This document shows positions 57,868-64,000 of a DNA stretch of 64,000 nucleotides, piece after piece. How positions within the stretch are numbered: the stretch's first letter is position 1; each line of letters begins with the position of its first letter. Below the pieces are notes generated by a model. That model saw only the letters and a program-made list of their open reading frames with translations. It was not told where the DNA came from and did no database searches. The DNA comes from Haloarcula marismortui ATCC 43049. GTDB lineage: Archaea; Halobacteriota; Halobacteria; Halobacteriales; Haloarculaceae. Both the position numbers and the translations under genes were made by a program. Where the stretch lies: contig NC_006396.1 in assembly GCF_000011085.1 (NCBI RefSeq), positions 2,728,001-2,792,000 on the forward strand, in the 5' to 3' direction.

Positions 57868-59725
57868 GAAGATGTGCCGCGTCTCGGTGACGGGGTCGAA
57901 ACGCGCGATGGAGCAGACTATTGAGGCCGTCCACGACCTCGATATGCTCCACGTCACCGAGTATGATGGCTCCTGGGACGGATTCGAACCGGGGAACTCG
58001 CTTACCGGAACCAACGAGGTTTCGGACAAGCTCGTCACGGTTCGCTCGCTACAGTCCATTCTGGACGTCAGTGAGGAGGACGCCGGCCCAACCCGAGTTG
58101 TCACCGACGAGGCGATCGAGGAGCAACTCGACGAGGTTCGGACAGCGGTCAACGAACTCGACGACCGGCGTGACGATATCCGGGACGAACTCAACGAACT
58201 CCGCCTCGACCACGCCGGGTTCCTGCTCGCCGCCGAGGAGAAACTGGCTATCGAGGCCCAGAAGGGTGAAGCGCCACTCACCTTCGCAACGACGGAAAAC
58301 GCCTTCATCGCTGAGGGCTGGATTCCGAACGAGCGCTACGAGGCGTTCGAGCGGGCCCTTTCGAGTACTGTCGGCGATGCTGTCGACATCGACCGAATCG
58401 AGATTGCCGAGTACAATAGTGAGGGGCACGCGGAGTCTCACGAAGAAGTCGAGCGCGAGGGCGGCAACGGCGGCGAACCCGTCGGCAGTTCCGTCGACGC
58501 TCCTGAGCCGGAGAGCGAGAGCCAACCGCAGGAGACCGTCGCTGACGGCGGTGTCATCACGATGGGTGACGACGCGCCGCCGGTTATTCAGGACAATCCG
58601 AGCGGTGTCCGGCCCTTCGAAGATCTCGTCGAGGTCGTCAACCGACCGAAGTACGGCGAGTTTGACCCGACAGTCGCCTTCTTCCTGACGTTCCCGGCCT
58701 TCTTCGGGTTCATGATCGGTGACCTCGGCTACGGGCTGTTGTATCTGGCGCTGGGCTATGGGCTGTACTCGAAGGTCGACAGTGACGTGTTGAAGAGCCT
58801 CGGTGGCGTCGGTATGTGGGCTGGTGGGTTCACCGCGCTGTTCGGTGTGCTGTACGGCGAATTCTTCGGGCTTCACCAGCTTGGGGAAATTGTCTGGGGT
58901 GGCAGTCCGCCGATGCACAAGGGCCTCCAGCCGACCTACTCCGGCTACGCGCTGGCCTGGCTGACGATGAGCCTGCTCGCCGGGACGGTTCACCTCGCTG
59001 CGGGTTGGATCTTCGACTTCGTCGAGAACCTGAATCACAGCCTCTGGGACGCGATCACCGAGAGCGGGTCCTGGCTGCTGATGCTATTCGGCCTCTGGGC
59101 GTGGGTGTTCTCCGGCGCGAACGGCGCAGCACCTGACTTCCTCTACACCGCCGAGGCAGGAGTCTTCGCCGGGAACCCGTACGCGTGGGGCTTCACGGGA
59201 CTGCCAGCGATAAACCTCTTCACGATTCCGGGACTGGGCGCGCCGTTCTCGGCGTGGCTCATCCTCTTCTTCGCTGGTCTCGTTTTGCTGGCGCTTGCCG
59301 ACCCCATTGAGGTCGTCGAGTTCCTCAACGTGCTCGTGAACGTTCTGTCGTACACACGACTGGCCGCTGTACTGCTGGCCAAGGCAGGGATGGCCTTCGT
59401 GGTCAACCTGCTGTTCTTTGGCGCCTACTCACACCATGGGGAATTCCACTTCCTCATCGGGCACGGGCCCGAATGGGCGGTCGCCGAATACGGCGCGGAA
59501 GCGATCATGTTCCCCGGGCTCGTTCACTCTGGTATCGCCGGCGCGCTGGTCGGTGTTCTCATCCTCGTGATCGGTCACCTGCTCGTGCTGGTGCTCGGTA
59601 TCACCAGCGCCGGACTGCAGGGCGTCCGACTTGAGTACGTGGAGTTCTTCGGCAAGTTCTTCGAAGGCGGCGGGAAGCGGTACAACCCGTTCGGCTACGA
59701 ACGCAACTACACGACTGAGGACTGA
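57854..59725 (+). CDS. atpI: A-type ATP synthase subunit I (a-subunit)
   Basis: A 623-residue membrane subunit providing the ion half-channels. The soluble N-terminal arm (about 1-260) starts MLRPEKMCRVSVTGSKRAME, with an acidic insert near 195-240. It is followed by about eight membrane helices. PKYGEFDPTVAFFLTFPAFF leads into them and LSYTRLAAVLLAKAGMAF holds the conserved arginine thought to face the rotor. It is full length for the archaeal family. Start at 57854 gives the standard N-terminus. Confidence 0.93.
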   Translation: MLRPEKMCRVSVTGSKRAMEQTIEAVHDLDMLHVTEYDGSWDGFEPGNSLTGTNEVSDKLVTVRSLQSILDVSEEDAGPTRVVTDEAIEEQLDEVRTAVNELDDRRDDIRDELNELRLDHAGFLLAAEEKLAIEAQKGEAPLTFATTENAFIAEGWIPNERYEAFERALSSTVGDAVDIDRIEIAEYNSEGHAESHEEVEREGGNGGEPVGSSVDAPEPESESQPQETVADGGVITMGDDAPPVIQDNPSGVRPFEDLVEVVNRPKYGEFDPTVAFFLTFPAFFGFMIGDLGYGLLYLALGYGLYSKVDSDVLKSLGGVGMWAGGFTALFGVLYGEFFGLHQLGEIVWGGSPPMHKGLQPTYSGYALAWLTMSLLAGTVHLAAGWIFDFVENLNHSLWDAITESGSWLLMLFGLWAWVFSGANGAAPDFLYTAEAGVFAGNPYAWGFTGLPAINLFTIPGLGAPFSAWLILFFAGLVLLALADPIEVVEFLNVLVNVLSYTRLAAVLLAKAGMAFVVNLLFFGAYSHHGEFHFLIGHGPEWAVAEYGAEAIMFPGLVHSGIAGALVGVLILVIGHLLVLVLGITSAGLQGVRLEYVEFFGKFFEGGGKRYNPFGYERNYTTED

Positions 59726-59943
59726 TCGCGCGCTTCCTTTCTTGTCGGGCTAATTGTCGCTGTTTACTGCCGGTTTTGCCAATTGCGTCGCGGGTGTCGA
59801 CTGCTACACGCTCACAACCGACTACAGCTGAGCCCCTAAACCGCCCGAACAGCACGCTGACGAACCGTTTTGGGAAGCTTTATGAACTACGTGGATTCAC
59901 ATACGCCTGTTCGGACACGAGCAATTCCAGAGACTACACATCC

Positions 59944-60204
59944 ATGATCGAAACCATCGCACTCCTTGTCAACGCAGTACTGCAGGAAGGTACCGCCAGT
60001 GCTCCAGCTATTCCGGCTTCAGCCGGCGCAGCACTCGCAGTCGGACTCGCCGCGCTCGGTTCGGGGTATGCGGAACGTGGGATCGGGGCCGCCGCCGTCG
60101 GCGCAATCGCAGAAGACGAGAGCATGTTCGGCCGCGGGCTCATCCTGACAGTCCTGCCGGAAACGCTCGTCATTCTCGCGCTTGTCGTCGTCTTCGTCGT
60201 CTAA
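59944..60204 (+). CDS. atpK: A-type ATP synthase subunit K (rotor proteolipid)
   Basis: An 86-residue proteolipid with two helices, forming the c-ring. The N-terminal helix is AGAALAVGLAALGSGYAERG-like (about 26-45); the ion-binding glutamate lies in the second helix, LTVLPETLVILALVVVFVV. Length fits a simple two-helix K subunit. The ATG at 59944 sits 218 bases after subunit I, an unusually wide gap in this operon. Confidence 0.92.
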   Translation: MIETIALLVNAVLQEGTASAPAIPASAGAALAVGLAALGSGYAERGIGAAAVGAIAEDESMFGRGLILTVLPETLVILALVVVFVV

Positions 60205-60226
60205 CAACACTCCGTTTTTTCCAATA

Positions 60227-60811
60227 ATGAGCCTTCAAACAGTCGTAGAGGATATCCGCGACGAGGCCCGCGCGCGTGCTCAGGAGATTAGCGACGCGGC
60301 CGACGAACGTGCCGAGGAGATTATCGCCGACGCCGAGGCTGACGCCGACCAGATCCGCGAGGAACGCGAGGCTGAGGTCGAGCGGACCATCGAGCAGGAG
60401 CGAGAGCAGCGACTCTCCTCTGCGAAGCTCGAGGCCAAACAGGCTCGACTCAACGCCCGGCGTGACATCCTCGAAGACGTTCACGGCGACGTCGAGGACG
60501 CGCTTGCGGCCCTCGAAGGGGACAGACGAGAGGAACTGACACGCGCACTGCTTGACGCCGCTGTCGATGAATTCGACGACAGCGACGAGCTGTCGGTGTA
60601 TGGCCGTGCGTCGGACCAGTCGCTTCTCGAGGATGTACTCGATGACTACGACGGCGCGACGTACGCCGGTGAGCGGGATTGCCTCGGCGGCGTCGTCGTC
60701 GAGAGCAACGAGTCACGAGTCCGTGTGAACAACACGTTCGATTCCATTCTTGAGGACGTCTGGGAGGACAACCTGAAAGCAATCAGCGACCGCCTGTTCG
60801 AAGACCAATGA
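60227..60811 (+). CDS. atpE: A-type ATP synthase subunit E
   Basis: A 194-residue peripheral-stalk subunit with a long charged N-terminal coiled coil (about 1-85; DADQIREEREAEVERTIEQE) and a globular C-terminal domain (LGGVVVESNESRVRVNNTFD) that docks to the head. Start MSLQTVVEDI at 60227. A short T-run precedes it, after subunit K. The end overlaps subunit C by 4 bp. Confidence 0.93.
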   Translation: MSLQTVVEDIRDEARARAQEISDAADERAEEIIADAEADADQIREEREAEVERTIEQEREQRLSSAKLEAKQARLNARRDILEDVHGDVEDALAALEGDRREELTRALLDAAVDEFDDSDELSVYGRASDQSLLEDVLDDYDGATYAGERDCLGGVVVESNESRVRVNNTFDSILEDVWEDNLKAISDRLFEDQ

Positions 60812-61881
60812 GTTCGCGAACGGGAACGAGCGGCCAGGGAAGCAACTACGAGTACGTCATCGCACGGGTCCGTGCCCGCAGCGCGTCCCTGTTCGACGAT
60901 GACGACTACCGGAAGCTGGTCCGCATGGGGACGGGCGAAATCGCCCGCTTCATGGAGGAAACGGAGTACGAGACCGAAATGAATGCGCTCGGCTCCCGGT
61001 ACGACGGCGTCGACCTCGTCGAGTACGCGCTGAACCGCAACCTCGCGAAACACTTCGACGACCTGCTTCGCTGGTCTGAGGGCGCGCTGTACGACTACAT
61101 TGCCCGTTACCTGCGGAAATTCGACGTGTGGAACGTCAAGACCGTCATTCGCGGGCTCTACTCGGACGCGGAGCGGACCGAGGTCGAAGACGACCTCATC
61201 CGGGCCGGCGAGTTCAGTGACCGACGTATCGAGGACCTGCTGAACGCCGGCTCTATCGAGGAGGTCGTCGAGCAACTCGACGACACCATCTTCGGTGACA
61301 CGCTGGCCGAAGCGTTCGACGTATACGAGGAAAGCGGCGTTCTCGTGCCGCTGGAGAACGCGCTCGACCGCGCGTTCTACGAAACCCTGCTGTCGGGGCT
61401 TCCGGATAACCCAGAGATCGACAGCCCGACCGGGCTGTACGTGGAGTTCCTGGAGACGGAAGTCGACTTCCGGAACCTTCGGAACGCGCTCCGGCTGGCC
61501 CGAAGTGGCGCGGACATCGACCCCTCGGAGTACTTCATCGAGGGCGGACAGCTGTTCGACGCACAGGAGGTTGCACAGCTGTCGACGAACCTCGACCAGC
61601 TGGTCAGCGCCGTCCGCGAGAGCAAGTACGGCGACGACCTTGACCAGGCGCTGTCGGCGCTTGAAGAAGCCGACAACCTCATCGACTTCGAGCGGGCGCT
61701 GGACGCGGCGCTGCTCGAATACGCCGACCGGCTCTCGAATCGCTACCCGCTGTCGGTCTGTCCGGTGCTGTCCTACGTCCTCGCCAAGGAACGCGAGGTC
61801 GACAACATCCGGGCCATCGCCCGCGGTCGCGAGGCCGGCCTCGGCCCCGACGAAATCGAACAGGAGCTGGTGATACTATGA
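60808..61881 (+). CDS. atpC: A-type ATP synthase subunit C
   Basis: A 357-residue central-stalk subunit (V-type d / A-type C), funnel-shaped and all-helical, that links the rotor ring to the D/F shaft. YEYVIARVRARSASLFDDDD, RNLAKHFDDLLRWSEGALYD and VKTVIRGLYSD match the family. It overlaps subunit E and subunit F by 4 bp each. Confidence 0.94.
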   Translation: MSSRTGTSGQGSNYEYVIARVRARSASLFDDDDYRKLVRMGTGEIARFMEETEYETEMNALGSRYDGVDLVEYALNRNLAKHFDDLLRWSEGALYDYIARYLRKFDVWNVKTVIRGLYSDAERTEVEDDLIRAGEFSDRRIEDLLNAGSIEEVVEQLDDTIFGDTLAEAFDVYEESGVLVPLENALDRAFYETLLSGLPDNPEIDSPTGLYVEFLETEVDFRNLRNALRLARSGADIDPSEYFIEGGQLFDAQEVAQLSTNLDQLVSAVRESKYGDDLDQALSALEEADNLIDFERALDAALLEYADRLSNRYPLSVCPVLSYVLAKEREVDNIRAIARGREAGLGPDEIEQELVIL

Positions 61882-62201
61882 GTCAGGAGATCGCTGTCAT
61901 CGGAAGCCCGGAGTTCACGACGGGCTTTCGGCTAGCTGGCGTCCGCAAGTTCGCGGACGTGCCTTCCGACGAGAAAGACGAGCAGCTCGACGACGCCGTC
62001 GAGGAGATGCTCAACGACGACGACGTCGGTATCGTCGTGATGCACGACGACGACCTGTCGCATCTCTCACGCGGTGTCCGGCAGGATGCGGAGACGAGTG
62101 TCGAGCCGGTGATGGTCACGCTCGGCGGCGGCACTGGGAGCGGCGGACTGCGTGAACAGATCAAGCGAGCCATCGGTATCGACCTGATGGACGAGGACTA
62201 A
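61878..62201 (+). CDS. atpF: A-type ATP synthase subunit F
   Basis: A 107-residue shaft subunit with a CheY-like fold: [20 protein letters not shown] at the start, [20 protein letters not shown] in the middle, and a C-terminal helix. It overlaps subunit C by 4 bp and precedes subunit A by two bases. Confidence 0.94.
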
Positions 62202-62203
62202 CC

Positions 62204-63964
62204 ATGAGTCAAGCAACAGACACAGACGTCCGTGAGGACGGCATTATCGAAAGCGTCTCGGGACCGGTCGTAACGGCTCGGGACCTCGACGCCCGGATGA
62301 ACGACGTCGTTTACGTCGGCTCGGAAGGGCTGATGGGCGAGGTCATCGAGATTGAAGGAAATATCACCACGATTCAGGTGTACGAGGAGACCTCCGGTGT
62401 CTCCCCCGGCGAACCCGTCGAAGGGACGGGCTCGCCCCTCTCCGTGGACCTCGGGCCGGGTATGCTCGACGCCATTTACGATGGTGTCCAGCGCCCGCTC
62501 GATGTGCTCGAAGAGAAGATGGGGTCGGCGTTCCTCGACCGTGGTGTCGACGCGCCGGGCATCGACCTGGAGAAGACCTGGGAGTTCACCCCTGAAGTCG
62601 AGGAAGGCGACGAGGTCGAGGCCGGCGACATCGTCGGCACCGTCCCCGAAACGCCGAGTATCGACCACAAGGTGATGGTCCCGCCCGACTCCGAGGGTGG
62701 CGAAGTCGTCGCCATCGAATCGGGCAACTTCAACGTCGAAGAGACCGTCGTCGAACTGGATAACGGCGAAGAAATCCAGATGCACCAGGAGTGGCCGGTG
62801 CGCCAGCAGCGACCAACCGTCGAGAAGGAGACCCCGACGGAACCGCTCATCTCCGGCCAGCGCGTGCTCGACGGGCTGTTCCCGATTGCGAAGGGCGGAA
62901 CGGCCGCCATTCCCGGTCCGTTCGGGTCCGGGAAGACGGTCACCCAGCACCAGCTCGCCAAGTGGGCCGACGCGGACATCGTCGTCTACGTCGGCTGTGG
63001 CGAGCGTGGCAACGAGATGACTGAGGTCATTGAGGACTTCCCGGAACTCGAGGACCCGACCACCGGCAACGCGCTGATGGACCGGACCTGCCTCATCGCC
63101 AACACGTCGAATATGCCCGTCGCGGCACGCGAATCCTGCGTGTACACGGGGATTACCATCGCGGAGTACTTCCGCGACATGGGGTACGACGTGGCGCTGA
63201 TGGCTGACTCCACCTCACGGTGGGCCGAGGCCATGCGTGAGATTTCGTCCCGACTCGAGGAGATGCCGGGTGAGGAGGGGTACCCCGCGTACCTCTCCGC
63301 TCGCCTGAGCGAGTTCTACGAACGTGCCGGGTACTTCGAGAATATCAACGGCACCGAGGGCTCCGTCTCAGTTATCGGGGCCGTCTCACCGCCGGGCGGG
63401 GACTTCTCCGAGCCGGTCACCCAGAACACGCTGCGTATCGTCAAGACGTTCTGGGCGCTCGACGCGGACCTGGCCGAACGCCGGCACTTCCCCTCTATCA
63501 ACTGGAACGAGTCGTACTCGCTGTATCGCGACCAGCTCGACCCGTGGTTCGAGGACAACGTCCGAGCCGACTGGCCGGAGACGCGCCAGTGGGCTATCGA
63601 CACGCTGGACGAGGAAGCGGAACTGCAGGAGATTGTCCAGCTCGTCGGGAAGGACGCGCTGCCGGAGGACCAGCAGCTGACGCTCGAGATCGCCCGCTAC
63701 CTGCGCGAGGCGTGGCTCCAGCAGAACGCCTTCCACGACGTGGACACGTTCTGTGAGCCCGAGAAGACCTACCGCATCATGGACGCCGCCAAGACGTACA
63801 ACGATGCGGCCTTCGAGGCGCTGGATGCCGGTGTCCCCGTCGAGGAGATCACCGACATTGACGCCGCGCCGCGGCTCAACCGTATCGGCGTGCAGGAAGA
63901 CTACAACGAGTACATCGACGACCTCGAAGACGACATCGAGTCTCAACTGCGGGAGCTGTACTAA
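62204..63964 (+). CDS. atpA: A-type ATP synthase catalytic subunit A
   Basis: A 586-residue catalytic subunit. The P-loop [17 protein letters not shown] lies near 237-253, with the arginine-finger region and [20 protein letters not shown] following. The non-homologous region typical of A/V-type A subunits is present at about 115-190. [20 protein letters not shown] is diagnostic. No intein is present in the P-loop region, unlike some archaeal A subunits. Confidence 0.97.
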
Positions 63965-63966
63965 CA

Positions 63967-64000
63967 ATGAAAGAGTATCAGACAATCACAGAGATCAGCG
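63967..64000 (+). CDS. atpB: A-type ATP synthase subunit B, 5' end only
   Basis: Only 11 codons are visible (MKEYQTITEIS), two bases after the stop of subunit A. The start MKEYQTITEI fits the usual subunit B N-terminus, which regulates and helps bind nucleotides. The rest lies beyond the window. Confidence 0.85.
   Translation, partial: MKEYQTITEIS

Noticed and set aside
62914-62945. Possible intein insertion at the AtpA P-loop, a known intein site in archaea
   Set aside because: The P-loop GPFGSGKTV is continuous and the protein is normal length, so no intein is present.

Overview
The window is a stretch of haloarchaeal chromosome, most like the Haloarcula group. The proteins are strongly acidic and the DNA is GC-rich. 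Many genes have their start codon 25-32 bases after an AT-rich TATA-like element, as in leaderless transcription. The marker genes are archaeal: ribosomal L39e, L31e and L18Ae, aIF6, prefoldin alpha, FtsY and SRP54, CDP-archaeol synthase, the wyosine enzyme Taw1, a CTP-dependent riboflavin kinase, and an A-type ATP synthase operon. I found no rRNA, tRNA, CRISPR array or insertion sequence. Most of the window is ordinary core genome with small accessory patches.

1-7.6 kb holds the 5' part of ilvE behind a tiny leader ORF, a ribK-ribB operon with a 16-bp palindrome upstream, taw1, several small proteins, a TrmB-like regulator, an Fe-S carrier (NifU C-terminal domain) and carS. 7.7-10.4 kb is a tightly overlapping tetrapyrrole operon, hemC-cobA-hemD. 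10.4-19.5 kb carries pspA, two small exported proteins, a RecJ/DHH exonuclease, an S49 peptidase paired with a DUF4350 protein, and a large PitA-type chlorite-dismutase-fold haem protein. 19.5-24.9 kb contains sufU and sufS separated by a phosphatase and a cupin, then a membrane hydrolase-like protein, a DUF424/TPR pair and thpR.

25-36.4 kb contains a ZIP metal transporter and the translation/secretion cluster rpl39e-rpl31e-eif6-rpl18a-pfdA-ftsY, with ffh (SRP54) further on. Two tiny zinc-ribbon genes, one frameshifted, sit inside the cluster. A 4.3-kb accessory patch separates ftsY from ffh. It holds a SEC-C-like mini-protein, an intergenic stretch rich in hairpins, a cell-surface lipoprotein with 14 N-glycosylation sequons, a KDPG aldolase, a cupin, an AEC transporter and a Tat-exported protein.

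36.4-42.2 kb is a branched-chain/amide-type ABC transporter operon (binding protein, two permeases, two ATPases) that ends in a thioredoxin-fold gene. 42.2-52.4 kb holds exported lipoproteins, two half-size MgtE/SLC41 transporter genes, a nucleoside-recognition membrane protein, several domain fusions (winged helix-GNAT, CBS-MaoC, nuclease-lamin tail, cytochrome b-molybdopterin), an overlapping UPF0200-UPF0201-HAD operon and a polyprenyl diphosphate synthase. 52.4-57.4 kb has etfBA, a membrane-anchored helix-turn-helix protein facing an exported protein, and a methyltransferase. 57.5-64 kb is the A-type ATP synthase operon H-I-K-E-C-F-A-B, cut by the window end in subunit B.

I see no obvious new multi-gene defence or mobile system. 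The best candidates for undescribed biology are small or regulatory: the sequon-repeat glycoprotein, the operator-like palindromes before ribK, thpR and rpl18a, the zinc-ribbon mini-genes in the ribosomal cluster, and the thioredoxin-tagged ABC operon.
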